From contig JAIUOS010000001.1 of the NCBI GenBank assembly GCA_020161755.1, forward strand, positions 210,633 through 274,632: a DNA stretch of 64,000 bases, in the 5' to 3' direction. Every line of letters begins with the position of its first letter. Position 1 is the first letter of the stretch. The notes beneath the pieces are model-generated. The model did no database searches. It was not told the DNA's origin and saw nothing but the letters and a program-made list of their open reading frames with translations. Source of the DNA: Actinomycetota bacterium. Its GTDB lineage: Bacteria; Actinomycetota; Actinomycetes; Propionibacteriales; Propionibacteriaceae. Position numbers and translations under genes: made by a program. Positions 50,014 through 58,597 of this stretch are shown one piece after another.

Positions 50014-50049
50014 TTGACACCTATGGTTACGTAACCGTAAGTTAGGTGT
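50014..50049 (+). promoter_or_regulatory. Promoter with nested operator for the E1/E2 operon
   Basis: TTGACA (50014-50019) matches the -35 consensus; TAAGTT (50038-50043), 18 nt on, is a weak -10. Between and around them are a perfect dyad GGTTACGTAACC (50025-50036) and an outer inverted pair ACACCTA (50017-50023) / TAGGTGT (50043-50049). A repressor bound here would block RNA polymerase. No regulator gene is adjacent. Confidence 0.62.
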
Positions 50050-50080
50050 TCTGCCGGAGCCCCGACGACCAGGAGATCCC

Positions 50081-51208
50081 TTGACCGAGCCCGCAGGCAC
50101 CGACGTCTTCGCGGTTGGCGACGAGCCGATCCAGTTGCTCGATCCGAGCGGACGCCGGGTCGACCACCCCGACTTCAGCTACTCCGGCACCGACGCCGAC
50201 ATCGCCTCCCACCTGCGCGACATGGTGCTGGCCCGGCGCATCGACACCGAGGCCACCGCGCTCCAGCGCAAGGGCGAGCTCGGCCTGTGGCCGCCGGCCC
50301 TGGGCCAGGAGGCCGCCCAGATCGGTTCCGGACGAACGCTGCGCGACCCCGACCTGATCGTCCCGTCCTACCGCGAGCACGGCGTGGCGTGGTGCGCGGG
50401 CATCGACCCGGTCGACCTGCTCGGCACCTTCCGCGGCACCGCGATGGTCGACTGGCCGTCCCGGCCGGACGGCTTCCACCTCTACTCCTTCGTGATCGGG
50501 ACGCAGGCCCTGCACGCGGTCGGCATGGCGATGGCGCTCCAGCGTGACGGCCAGGTCGGCAACGACGACCCCGCCGCCAACGGTGCCGCGATCGTCTACT
50601 TCGGCGACGGCGCCACCAGCCAGGGCGACGTCAACGAGGCGTTCGTCTTCGCCGCGTCCTACGCCGCCCCGGTGGTCTTCTTCTGCCAGAACAACCAGTA
50701 CGCGATCAGCGAGCCCGCCTCGTTGCAGTCCCGCGTCCCGCTCTACCGGCGGGCGGCCGGGTTCGGTTTCCCCGGCCTGCGGGTCGACGGCAACGACGTG
50801 CTCGCCGTCCACGCGGTCACCCAGTTGGCGATGGACCGGGCGCGGCGCGGCGAGGGCCCGGTGCTGGTCGAGGCCTACACCTACCGGATGGGCGCGCACA
50901 CCACGTCCGACGACCCCACCAAGTACCGCCTCGCCGCCGAGCAGGACGCCTGGAAGGCCAAGGACCCGATCGAACGCGTGAAGACCTATCTGCTCTCGAC
51001 CGGCGCGATCGACCAGGCCTGGCTGGACGCCCTCGCGGCCGAGTCCGAGGCCCTTGCCGAGCGCCTGCGCGCCGGCTGCCTGGCCCTGCCCGAGCCCGCC
51101 CTCGGCGAGCAGTGGCAGCACGTCTACGCCGGGATGCCCCCGGCCCTGGCGCGCCAGCGCGAGGAGTACCTGGCCTACGAGGCCTCCTTCGAAGGGGCGT
51201 CCGAATGA
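50081..51208 (+). CDS. 2-oxoacid dehydrogenase E1 component, alpha subunit
   Basis: A 375-residue thiamine diphosphate subunit of a branched-chain 2-oxoacid or pyruvate dehydrogenase. The cofactor motif GDGATSQGDVNEAFVFAASY continues to NNQYAIS, and YRMGAHTTSDDPTKYR holds the phosphorylation-loop region. TTG 50081 follows AGGAG by 5 nt. It overlaps E1 beta by 4 nt. Separate alpha and beta subunits distinguish this from the homodimeric AceE usual for actinobacterial pyruvate dehydrogenase, which favours a branched-chain substrate. No E3 gene is in the window. Confidence 0.91.
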   Translation: MTEPAGTDVFAVGDEPIQLLDPSGRRVDHPDFSYSGTDADIASHLRDMVLARRIDTEATALQRKGELGLWPPALGQEAAQIGSGRTLRDPDLIVPSYREHGVAWCAGIDPVDLLGTFRGTAMVDWPSRPDGFHLYSFVIGTQALHAVGMAMALQRDGQVGNDDPAANGAAIVYFGDGATSQGDVNEAFVFAASYAAPVVFFCQNNQYAISEPASLQSRVPLYRRAAGFGFPGLRVDGNDVLAVHAVTQLAMDRARRGEGPVLVEAYTYRMGAHTTSDDPTKYRLAAEQDAWKAKDPIERVKTYLLSTGAIDQAWLDALAAESEALAERLRAGCLALPEPALGEQWQHVYAGMPPALARQREEYLAYEASFEGASE

Positions 51209-52179
51209 GCACCATGACGATGGTCAAGGCCCTCAACGCCGGCCTGCGCAGAGCGCTGGCGGACGATCCCAAGGTGCTGCTGGCCGGCGAGGACATCGGC
51301 CAGCTCGGCGGCGTCTTCCGCGTCACCGAGGGCCTCCAGAACGAGTTCGGGACCGACCGGGTGGTCGACTCCCCGCTCGCCGAGGCCGGCATCGTCGGCA
51401 CCTCGATGGGCCTCGCGCTGCGCGGCTACCGTCCGGTCGTCGAGATCCAGTTCGACGGGTTCGTCTACCCGGCGTTCGACCAGATCGTCTCCCAGGTGTC
51501 GCGGATGCGGTTCCGCTCCCACGGGACGATGTCGGTGCCGATGGTCATCCGCATCCCCTACGGCGGCGGCATCGGCGCGATCGAGCACCACAGCGAGTCG
51601 CCGGAGGCGTACTTCGCGCACACCCCCGGGCTCAAGGTCGTCACCTGCTCGAACCCCCACGACGCCTACTGGATGATTCAGCAGGCCATCGCCGACGACG
51701 ACCCGGTGATCTTCCTGGAGCCCAAGCGCCGCTACCACGAGAAGGGCGAGGTGGACACCGAGGCGTCCCCGCTGCCGCTGTACGACGCCAGGGTGGTGAA
51801 GCCGGGGACGGACGCGACCCTGCTCTGCTACGGCCCGATGGTGCGCACCTGCGTGGAGGCCGCCGTCGCCGCCGAGGCCGAGGGCCGCAGCCTCGAGGTG
51901 GTCGACCTGCGCTCGCTGTCGCCGCTGGACGACGAGACAGTGTTCGCCTCCGTCCGGCGCACCGGGCGCGCGATCGTGGTGCACGAGGCGGTCGGGACGC
52001 TGGGCATCGGCGCGGAACTCGCCGCCCGGATCCAGGCGGAGTGCTTCTACGAGCTGGAGGCGCCCGTGCTGCGGGTCACCGGCTACGACCTTCCCTACCC
52101 GCCCAGCCGGGTGGAGGATGGCTACCTGCCCGACCTGGACCGGGTGCTCGACGCGGTCGACCGCTCCCTGGCGTACTGA
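51205..52179 (+). CDS. 2-oxoacid dehydrogenase E1 component, beta subunit
   Basis: A 324-residue subunit pairing with E1 alpha. AGEDIGQLGGVFRVTEGL at the N-terminus, DSPLAEAGIVGTSMGLAL, VEIQFDGFVYPAFDQ, and PYGGGIGAIEHHSES are all family features; the last contributes catalytic histidines. It starts in an ATGA overlap with the alpha subunit and is followed by E2 after 10 nt. Together they decarboxylate the oxoacid and pass the acyl group to the lipoyl domain of E2. Confidence 0.93.
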   Translation: MSTMTMVKALNAGLRRALADDPKVLLAGEDIGQLGGVFRVTEGLQNEFGTDRVVDSPLAEAGIVGTSMGLALRGYRPVVEIQFDGFVYPAFDQIVSQVSRMRFRSHGTMSVPMVIRIPYGGGIGAIEHHSESPEAYFAHTPGLKVVTCSNPHDAYWMIQQAIADDDPVIFLEPKRRYHEKGEVDTEASPLPLYDARVVKPGTDATLLCYGPMVRTCVEAAVAAEAEGRSLEVVDLRSLSPLDDETVFASVRRTGRAIVVHEAVGTLGIGAELAARIQAECFYELEAPVLRVTGYDLPYPPSRVEDGYLPDLDRVLDAVDRSLAY

Positions 52180-52189
52180 GAGGCCACAG

Positions 52190-53596
52190 ATGCACGAGTT
52201 CAAGCTGCCGGATCCGGGTGAGGGCCTGCTCGAGGCCGACATCGTCTCCTGGAAGGTGTCGGTGGGCGACACGGTCGCCGTGAACGACACCCTGCTCGAG
52301 ATCGAGACCGCCAAGTCGCTGGTCGAGCTGCCCTCGCCGTACGCCGGCGTGGTCGCCGAGATCCTGGTCGCCGAGGGCACCACCGTCGAGGTGGGTGCCC
52401 CGATCATCCGCATCCGGGGCCTGGACGAGGCTGTGGACGCGGACGCCCCTCGTGACGCCTCGCTCGCTCCTCACGAGGCTCCTCAGGGAGCGTCGAGCGC
52501 CTCCGCGGCCCCGGCCTCCCCGTCCGCCGGCGCCCCGGTCACCACCACCCCCGTCGTCCCGGCGAATGCCGGGATCTCCGGGTCCGGCTCCAACCTGGTC
52601 GGCTACGGCACCAAGGCCGGCGCGGTGACGCGGCGCGCACGCAGGACCGACGCCCCTGCGGCCGCGGCCGCCGCTGTCCCGGCTGCCCCCGTCGCTCCCG
52701 CCCCGGTTCCGGCTGCACCGGCCGCCACCCCGCCAGCTTCCGCGGCGCCCGCGTCCGCAGGGCGTCCGCTGGCCAAGCCGCCCGTCCGCCGGGTGGCCCG
52801 CGACCTGGGCGTCGACCTGTCCACCGTGGCGCCGACCGGTCCGGGCGGCACCATCACCGCCGACGACGTGGTGGCCGCAGCCAGCAACACCGGCGAGCAG
52901 CGGATCCCGCTGCGCGGCGTCCGCAAGGAGATGTTCAGGGCGATGACGGCCTCGCTCGCCGTCCCGCAGGCCACTGCGTTCGTCGAGGTGGACGTGACCG
53001 CCACCGTCCAGCTGATCGAGACCCTCAAGCGCCGACGCGACTTCACCGGATTGCGGATCTCCCCGCTGGCCGTGTTCGCGAAGGCCGCCTGCCTGGCGAT
53101 CGAGCGGGTCCCGGAGCTCAACTCCAGCTACGACGCCGAGCGCAACGAGATCGTGCTGCACGAGGACGTCAACCTCGGCATCGCGGCGGCCACCCCGCGC
53201 GGGCTCCTGGTGCCCAACATCAAGCGGGCCAACGAGATGAACCTGCTGCAGCTCACCCAGGCCATCAACGAGCTGGTGCCGCAGGCCCGTTCGGGCAAGG
53301 TGCCTCCGGAGGCGATGTCGGGCGGCACGTTCTCGATCACCAACGTCGGCGTGTTCGGCGTGGACGGCGGCACGCCGATCCCCAACAACGGCGAGGCCGC
53401 GATCATGTGCCTGGGCACGATCCTGCGCAAGCCGTGGGTGGTCGGCGAGGGGGAGAACGAGCGCATCGAGCCGCGCTCGGTCTGCACGGTCACCGTCACG
53501 TTCGACCACCGCCTGGTGGACGGCGAGATGGGCTCCAAGTTCCTGGCCGACGTGTCCACGATCATGTCCGACCCGGCGCTGGCCCTGCTCTTCTAG
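52190..53596 (+). CDS. 2-oxoacid dehydrogenase E2 (dihydrolipoamide acyltransferase)
   Basis: A 468-residue E2. The lipoyl domain spans residues 1-80 with lipoyl lysine K42 in EIETAKSLVEL. A long linker (about 82-185) precedes the E1/E3-binding domain (KPPVRRVARDLGVDLSTVAP). The catalytic domain ends with DHRLVDGEMGSKF (H440 and D444). The linker is odd: residues about 87-105 and 122-131 (VVPANAGISG) are encoded by palindromic DNA resembling intergenic repeats. It forms the core of the complex with the preceding E1 subunits. Confidence 0.93.
   Translation: MHEFKLPDPGEGLLEADIVSWKVSVGDTVAVNDTLLEIETAKSLVELPSPYAGVVAEILVAEGTTVEVGAPIIRIRGLDEAVDADAPRDASLAPHEAPQGASSASAAPASPSAGAPVTTTPVVPANAGISGSGSNLVGYGTKAGAVTRRARRTDAPAAAAAAVPAAPVAPAPVPAAPAATPPASAAPASAGRPLAKPPVRRVARDLGVDLSTVAPTGPGGTITADDVVAAASNTGEQRIPLRGVRKEMFRAMTASLAVPQATAFVEVDVTATVQLIETLKRRRDFTGLRISPLAVFAKAACLAIERVPELNSSYDAERNEIVLHEDVNLGIAAATPRGLLVPNIKRANEMNLLQLTQAINELVPQARSGKVPPEAMSGGTFSITNVGVFGVDGGTPIPNNGEAAIMCLGTILRKPWVVGEGENERIEPRSVCTVTVTFDHRLVDGEMGSKFLADVSTIMSDPALALLF
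52449..52583 (+). repeat. Repeat-like palindromes inside the E2 linker coding sequence
   Basis: 52449-52490 contains CGTGACGCCTCGCTCGCT and CTCCTCAGGGA, closely matching the reverse complement of the intergenic family F element at 55567-55656. CTCGTGA/TCACGAG form inverted arms. 52557-52574 is TCCCGGC-GAAT-GCCGGGA, a classical REP hairpin. Both are in frame. Confidence 0.75.
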
Positions 53597-53677
53597 CCCC
53601 TTCCCGGGCTCGCCCGCCGCGGGGCCACCGACCGAAACGGTGCCATTCGGCGACGGGGGTGGGTTACCGTGCCGGGC

Positions 53678-55435
53678 ATGGCCGTCACGTCCCCCCGCCT
53701 CGGCATGCTCATCGCCGGCTGCGTCCTCGCCCTCACCGCCGGTTGCGCGATCGCCTCGCCGACCGCCATCCCTGACCGGACGGCAGGTGCCGTCGCGCAG
53801 GCGATCACCCTCCCCGCCGAGAGCCTCACCGTCCCCGCCCAGGTGCTGCCGGCCGCGTCCACGCCGGTCAAGAAGCCGGTCTGGGTGCGGCGTATCGACC
53901 CCGGGCAGACCGGGTGGTTCTCCTCGCCGTCGCTGGTCGACCTCGACGGCGACCAGAAGCTGGAGATCGTCGCGCCGCTGTACTCCACCTACGTCTACTC
54001 GGCGACCGGCACCAAACTGGCCACCGGCACCGCCACGTCCGGACGGGTCTACGCCCCGTCGGTGGTGGCGGACCTCGACGGCGACGGGGTTCGCGAGATC
54101 GTGGTCGGGGGCAGCGGCACCGTGGCCGCCTACGAGTGGCGCAACGGCACCCTGGTGACCAAGGCCGGCTGGCCGGCGTCCGTGAAGAGCGGCGGCCAGA
54201 CGCCCGAGGTCCGCGGCCTCGCCGCCGCCGACCTCGACGGGAACGGCAGCGTCGAGATCGTCGCCACGACCACCAACACCTCCTCGACCGGGTCGCAGGT
54301 GTTCGTGTTCTCCGCGAACGGCAAGACCTACCAGCCGGCGGGCGGCCACAGCCCGGCGTGGCCGCGGTACAACCAGCTCAGCGGCACCGGCAACGACAAG
54401 GACTTCAACGGCCAGGGCAACGACGGCTACGGCGCGTACGGCGAGAACGTCGGCATCGGACAGCTCGACGACGACCCGGAGCTCGAGATCGTGGTCACCT
54501 TCGACAACCACCAGATCAACGTGTTCAACCACGACGGGACGTCGGTGCTCGCGTCCGACTGGTACACGAACCGGGCCAGCGCCTACGCGGGCGAGCGGCT
54601 CGGCTGGGGACAGTTCATCCGGTGGTTGAGCATGTCGGTCGAGGACGCCCAGTGGCACGCCCACACCGGGTCGTGGCCGAGCCCGAAGAGCAAGTCGTGG
54701 CTGCAGTGGACAGCGTCCCCGCCGTCGATCGGCGACCTCGACGGCGACGGCGACGCCGAGGTGATCGGCATCCCGAACGTGGAGAAGAAGATCCCGTACG
54801 AGACCCAGTCGCACGCGGTGATGGTGCTCGACGGGGCGCAGGACGGCGGCGTCCGTTCGGGACGGCGGCACGCCGGGTTCGAGGTGCTGCCGCGGACCGG
54901 CAAGCCGGTCGTCCGCAAATCGGGGGACTGGTACCCGCCGGACGGTATCCCGGCGCCGACCCTCGTCGACCTCACCGGCGACGGCCACCCCGAGATCGTG
55001 TTCCCGGGCAACGACGGCTACGTGTACGCGATCAGCTCGACCGGAAAGCGGCTGTGGCGCTACGGCTACGCGCCCGGCAAGAAGCGGACCTTCGCCTCCG
55101 AGGTGGTGGCCGCCGACCTGAACGCGGACGGCGTCCCCGAGCTCGTCTTCGGGCAGTACGGGCTGTCGTCCGGCAGCGGACGGCTGATCGTGCTGAGCGC
55201 GTCCGGGAGCAAGATCGCCAACCTCAAGGTGCCGAAGCAGGCCAAGGACGGCAACGGCATCGGGATCGCGGCGGCGCCGTCCGTCGGCGACCTGGACGGG
55301 GACGGCACCCTGGAGATCGTCACCACCTCGATCGACCACGGCCTCGACGTGTGGACGGTGCCCGGGTCGGTCGCCGGCACGACCCTCTGGCCCACCGGAC
55401 GCGGCTCGCTCCTGCGCAACGGCACCGCCGCCTGA
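53678..55435 (+). CDS. FG-GAP/VCBS-repeat lipoprotein
   Basis: A 585-residue exported protein. The signal MLIAGCVLALTAGCA has a lipobox LTAGC near residue 23. The mature part is a beta-propeller of repeated calcium-binding blades: VDLDGDQKLEIV, ADLDGDGVREIV, ADLDGNGSVEIV, GDLDGDGDAEVI, VDLTGDGHPEIV, ADLNADGVPELV and GDLDGDGTLEIV. Such proteins act in adhesion or surface binding; the ligand is unknown. TACCGT lies 7 nt before ATG 53678 (leaderless type), which argues against GTG 53669. Families C and F follow the stop. Confidence 0.86.
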   Translation: MAVTSPRLGMLIAGCVLALTAGCAIASPTAIPDRTAGAVAQAITLPAESLTVPAQVLPAASTPVKKPVWVRRIDPGQTGWFSSPSLVDLDGDQKLEIVAPLYSTYVYSATGTKLATGTATSGRVYAPSVVADLDGDGVREIVVGGSGTVAAYEWRNGTLVTKAGWPASVKSGGQTPEVRGLAAADLDGNGSVEIVATTTNTSSTGSQVFVFSANGKTYQPAGGHSPAWPRYNQLSGTGNDKDFNGQGNDGYGAYGENVGIGQLDDDPELEIVVTFDNHQINVFNHDGTSVLASDWYTNRASAYAGERLGWGQFIRWLSMSVEDAQWHAHTGSWPSPKSKSWLQWTASPPSIGDLDGDGDAEVIGIPNVEKKIPYETQSHAVMVLDGAQDGGVRSGRRHAGFEVLPRTGKPVVRKSGDWYPPDGIPAPTLVDLTGDGHPEIVFPGNDGYVYAISSTGKRLWRYGYAPGKKRTFASEVVAADLNADGVPELVFGQYGLSSGSGRLIVLSASGSKIANLKVPKQAKDGNGIGIAAAPSVGDLDGDGTLEIVTTSIDHGLDVWTVPGSVAGTTLWPTGRGSLLRNGTAA

Positions 55436-55484
55436 TCCGTCCCCCTCCCCGTCCCGCCCCTCTCCCCGTCCCTGCCCCTCTCCC

Positions 55485-55555
55485 GCAAACGCCCCCGATA
55501 CTCACAAGCGCCCCCGAAATTTCGGGGGCGTTTGTGAGTATCGGGGGCGTTTGTG
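55485..55555. repeat. Family C palindromic repeat, copy 3
   Basis: GCAAACGCCCCCGATACTC, ACAAGCGCCCCCGAAATTTC, then GGGGGCGTTTGTGAGTATCG and GGGGCGTTTGTGC. The outer and inner arms are complementary, with compensating changes (GATACT/AGTATC) relative to copies 1 and 2. It begins 50 nt after the FG-GAP stop. Confidence 0.92.
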
Positions 55556-55566
55556 CGGGGCCGCTT

Positions 55567-55656
55567 CGTGACGCGTCCGCTCGTTCCTCACGGACGCTCC
55601 CAGGGGCGCGGACGGTCCCTGAGGAGGCTCGTGAGCGCAGCGAGCGAGGCGTCACG
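55567..55656. repeat. Family F inverted repeat
   Basis: GTGACGCGTCCGCTCGTTCC...CAGGG on the left, CCCTGAGGAGGCTCGTGAGC...GGCGTCAC on the right. The arms are imperfect. Its right arm, reverse-complemented, matches the palindromic stretch in the E2 linker at 52451-52490. It lies between family C copy 3 and the sulfurtransferase promoter. Confidence 0.8.
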
Positions 55657-55691
55657 ATGGGCCGGCGACGATGGTGTTCTAGAGTGCTGGC

Positions 55692-56510
55692 GTGTCCGCG
55701 CGAGCCGAAGTCCTGGTCAGTGTTGCCGACCTGCCTGCCAATGGGCAGCTGCTCGACGTCCGCTGGAACCTCGGTGAACAACACGGCGCGGGGCGCGCGA
55801 AGTACGCCGCCGGCCACCTTCCCGGCGCGCGGTTCCTCGACCTCGAGGCGGTGCTGACCGGCCCGACCACCGACCCGACGCTGGGCCGGCACCCGCTCCC
55901 GGACGCCGCCCGTCTGGGCGAAGGGCTCGGCGCGCTCGGCGTCGACCCCGAACAGCCGATCGTGGTCTACGACGAGCCCGGTTCCTTCGCCGCCGGCCGC
56001 GCGTGGTGGGTGCTGCGCTGGGCGGGGCTGGACGTCCGCGTCCTCGACGGCGGCGTTCGCGCGTGGGTCGCGGACGGGCGTCCGCTCGAGACCGGCGAGC
56101 CGGACGCCACCCCCGGCGGGCCGCTGGAGTTGGTCACCGGCCAGCTGCCCACGCTGGACGCCGACGAGGTCGCCGGGTTCGACGGCGTCCTGATCGACGT
56201 CCGCGCCCCCGAGCGCTTCCGCGGCGAGACCGAGCCGATCGACCCCCGCGCCGGCCACATCCCCGGGGCGGTCAACCGTCCGGTGGGCGGCTTCTGGAAC
56301 GCCGCCGGACGACTGCCGTCCCCGGCCGAGCTGGACGCGCTGGTCGACCTCCCGTCCGACCGTCCGGTCGCGGTCTACTGCGGCTCCGGGGTCTCCGCCG
56401 CCCAGGTGGTGCTCGCGCTGGCCAGCCTGGGCATCGAGGCGTCCCTGTACGCACCGAGTTGGTCGGGCTGGTCGAACGACCCGGGACGCCCGGTGGCGGT
56501 CGGCGAATGA
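55692..56510 (+). CDS. Thiosulfate/3-mercaptopyruvate sulfurtransferase
   Basis: A 272-residue two-domain rhodanese. Domain one (about residues 5-135) is inactive and contains YAAGHLPGARFLDLE. Domain two holds the active cysteine in VYCGSGVSA near residue 230 and the AGHIPGAVNRPV motif. It would transfer sulfane sulfur to cyanide, thiols or proteins. TAGAGT lies 6 nt before GTG 55692 and no RBS is seen, so leaderless. It overlaps the alanine racemase gene by 4 nt. Confidence 0.9.
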   Translation: MSARAEVLVSVADLPANGQLLDVRWNLGEQHGAGRAKYAAGHLPGARFLDLEAVLTGPTTDPTLGRHPLPDAARLGEGLGALGVDPEQPIVVYDEPGSFAAGRAWWVLRWAGLDVRVLDGGVRAWVADGRPLETGEPDATPGGPLELVTGQLPTLDADEVAGFDGVLIDVRAPERFRGETEPIDPRAGHIPGAVNRPVGGFWNAAGRLPSPAELDALVDLPSDRPVAVYCGSGVSAAQVVLALASLGIEASLYAPSWSGWSNDPGRPVAVGE

Positions 56511-57628
56511 TCGAGCCGCCGGTGCTCGCGACCACGCGCCTCGACCACATCCGCGCGAACCTCGACGCGATCCGCGCGCGGGTGGGCGACCGGCTGGTGC
56601 TGGCCGCCGTGAAGGCGGACGCCTACGGCCACGGCGCGATCGAGGTGTCCCGGATGATCGAGCGCACCGGCGCCGCCGACTGGCTGGGCGTGGCCAACGT
56701 CCGCGAGGGCGCCGAACTGCGGGCGGCGGGCATCCGGATGCCGATCCTGAAGCTGTCGGTGGCGCGCGGCGAGGAGGTCGCGCTGGCCGTCGGTATCGGG
56801 CTGACCCTGTGCGTGACCGACGCCGCGTCCATCGCCGAGGCCGGCGCGGCCGCCCAGGCACAGCGCGAGACCGTCGACGTGCACCTGAAGGTCGACACCG
56901 GGATGCGCCGCATCGGCTGCCCACCCGAGGACGCCCCCGCCCTCGCCCGGCAGATCGACGCGACGCCCGGCCTGCGGCTCGAAGGCCTGTACTCGCACCT
57001 GCCGATCTCCGACTCCCCGCGCGGGGAGGAGTTCACCCGCGGCCAGGTCGAGCTCTTCGCCGCGACCGTCGCCGCCGTGGAGGCCGCGCGCGGCCCCGTC
57101 CCCCTCACCCACCTGGCGAACTCCGGCGCGGTCCTGGGCCACCCCGACGCATGGTTCGACATGGTGCGTCCGGGGATCATGATCTACGGCGCCCTCCCCG
57201 ACCCGGAGGCGGCGCGGACCGTCCCGCTGCTGCCCGGCCTGGAGTGGCGCACCCGGGTGACGTTCGTGAAGCCGGTGGCTGCCGGGGAGACCGTCGGCTA
57301 CGGCCGCACCTGGACGGCGTCCCGCGACACGTGGATCGCGACCGTCCCGGTCGGCTACGGGGACGGCTACTCGCGGCTGCTCTCCAACCGCGGGCGCATG
57401 TTGATCGGGGAACGGAGCTACCCGATCGCCGGCCGGGTGTGCATGGACCAGACGATGCTCGACCTCGGCCCGCAGACCGACGTGCAGGTGGGGGACGACG
57501 TGGTGCTGGTCGGACGCAGCGGCGCCGAGGAGATCACCACGTCCGAACTGGCGGAGCTGATGGGCACGATCCCCTACGAGGTCACCTGCCTGATCACCCG
57601 CCGGGTCGCGCGAAGCTCCGTGGAGTAG
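56507..57628 (+). CDS. alr: Alanine racemase
   Basis: A 373-residue PLP enzyme making D-alanine for peptidoglycan. The cofactor lysine is in AAVKADAYGHGA near residue 38. HLKVDTGMRRIG, the LANSGAVL motif, VRPGIMIYGALP and the catalytic tyrosine in VGYGDGYSRLLSNRG are all present, with GRVCMDQTMLDLG near the end. ATG 56507 overlaps the sulfurtransferase stop. A family A hairpin starts 3 nt after its stop codon. Confidence 0.95.
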   Translation: MIEPPVLATTRLDHIRANLDAIRARVGDRLVLAAVKADAYGHGAIEVSRMIERTGAADWLGVANVREGAELRAAGIRMPILKLSVARGEEVALAVGIGLTLCVTDAASIAEAGAAAQAQRETVDVHLKVDTGMRRIGCPPEDAPALARQIDATPGLRLEGLYSHLPISDSPRGEEFTRGQVELFAATVAAVEAARGPVPLTHLANSGAVLGHPDAWFDMVRPGIMIYGALPDPEAARTVPLLPGLEWRTRVTFVKPVAAGETVGYGRTWTASRDTWIATVPVGYGDGYSRLLSNRGRMLIGERSYPIAGRVCMDQTMLDLGPQTDVQVGDDVVLVGRSGAEEITTSELAELMGTIPYEVTCLITRRVARSSVE

Positions 57629-57630
57629 CG

Positions 57631-57664
57631 CCGAAACGAAAGGGGACAGTCCCCTTTCATTCCG
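57631..57664. repeat. Family A palindromic repeat
   Basis: CGAAACGAAAGGGGACAGT-CCCCTTTCATTCCG, a single unit with slightly imperfect outer arms, between the converging alr and EcsC-like genes. It starts 3 nt after the alr stop. Confidence 0.88.
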
Positions 57665-57695
57665 CAAGGATCGCGGGGCGGTCCCCTTCCTACGG

Positions 57696-58379
57696 CTAGA
57701 GGCGGGGGATGGACGCCCGGTGGCGGGCGATGAACTCGCGCTTGGCGTAGCCGGCCAGGCCGAAGGTGAGCCAGCCGTCCACGGCCGCGCCGACGCCACC
57801 ACCGACCAGCGGGATGCGTCGCACCACGACCACGGCGAGGTGCTTGCCGCCGAGGCGTCCGGCGAGCGAACCCATCACGCGCTCGCTGATGACGCGGTCG
57901 AGGTTCGGGTCGAAGACCGGGGCGGTCGCGATGGCCAGCGGGGTGCTGGGCAGCTTGCCGTCCGCGACGAGGCGACGCACCTCGTCGTCGCCGAGCATCG
58001 CCAGCGTGAGTGCCGCGCGGACCCGCCGGTCGTCGACGTCGTAGCCGCGCAGGTGGGCGATCGAACCGATCATCCGGACGCTCAGGATCGCCATGCCCGC
58101 GATGTTGGCGGGCAGGCCGACCGGCAGCGTGATCAGGCCGCCGACGCTGGTCAGGAAGCCCTGCATCGAGGCGGCGCCGATGTGGTAGCGCACCAGCGAG
58201 TCGATCGCGACCTCGCGGTCGCCCTTCGACTGCAACGTGCGCGCTGCGGTCGCCTTGGCGCCCGGGAAGGCCGGGCTCCCGTCGATCGCGAAGTCGACGA
58301 TCGTGCGCAGCAGCCCTCCGGCCACCTCGGGAGTGCGGGTGACCAGCTGCTTGCCGAAGTCACTGGCGGCGTTCGCCAT
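57696..58379 (-). CDS. EcsC-family protein
   Basis: A 227-residue protein related to EcsC, a membrane-associated family of unclear role. The central part has two hydrophobic stretches (GFLTSVGGLITLPVGLPANI, then AGMAILSVRMIGSIAHLRGY) and a C-terminal Gly-rich one (RIPLVGGGVGAAVDGWLTFG). ATG 58379 follows GAGGAA by 6 nt. It is divergent from aat across a 218-bp gap that has a GGCCGATTCCGGCC dyad (near 58519) but no gene. Confidence 0.8.
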   Translation of the reverse strand: MANAASDFGKQLVTRTPEVAGGLLRTIVDFAIDGSPAFPGAKATAARTLQSKGDREVAIDSLVRYHIGAASMQGFLTSVGGLITLPVGLPANIAGMAILSVRMIGSIAHLRGYDVDDRRVRAALTLAMLGDDEVRRLVADGKLPSTPLAIATAPVFDPNLDRVISERVMGSLAGRLGGKHLAVVVVRRIPLVGGGVGAAVDGWLTFGLAGYAKREFIARHRASIPRL

Positions 58380-58597
58380 GTGGAGTTCCTCTCGTGCGGA
58401 CGCTCCCAGCGTAGGCCCGGCATCCGCGCCCGTCTCCGGTGGCGACCCCCGAGCCGACCCCGGGCGACCCCTTGCCGGTACACGATCTGCCCTGTCGCGG
58501 GCGCGAATCGCCGGATTCGGCCGATTCCGGCCATCGCGAGGGCGGATTGCGTAACCCACTCCCGGGTGCTGTCGGGCCCGGCTGGCAGAATCGAACC

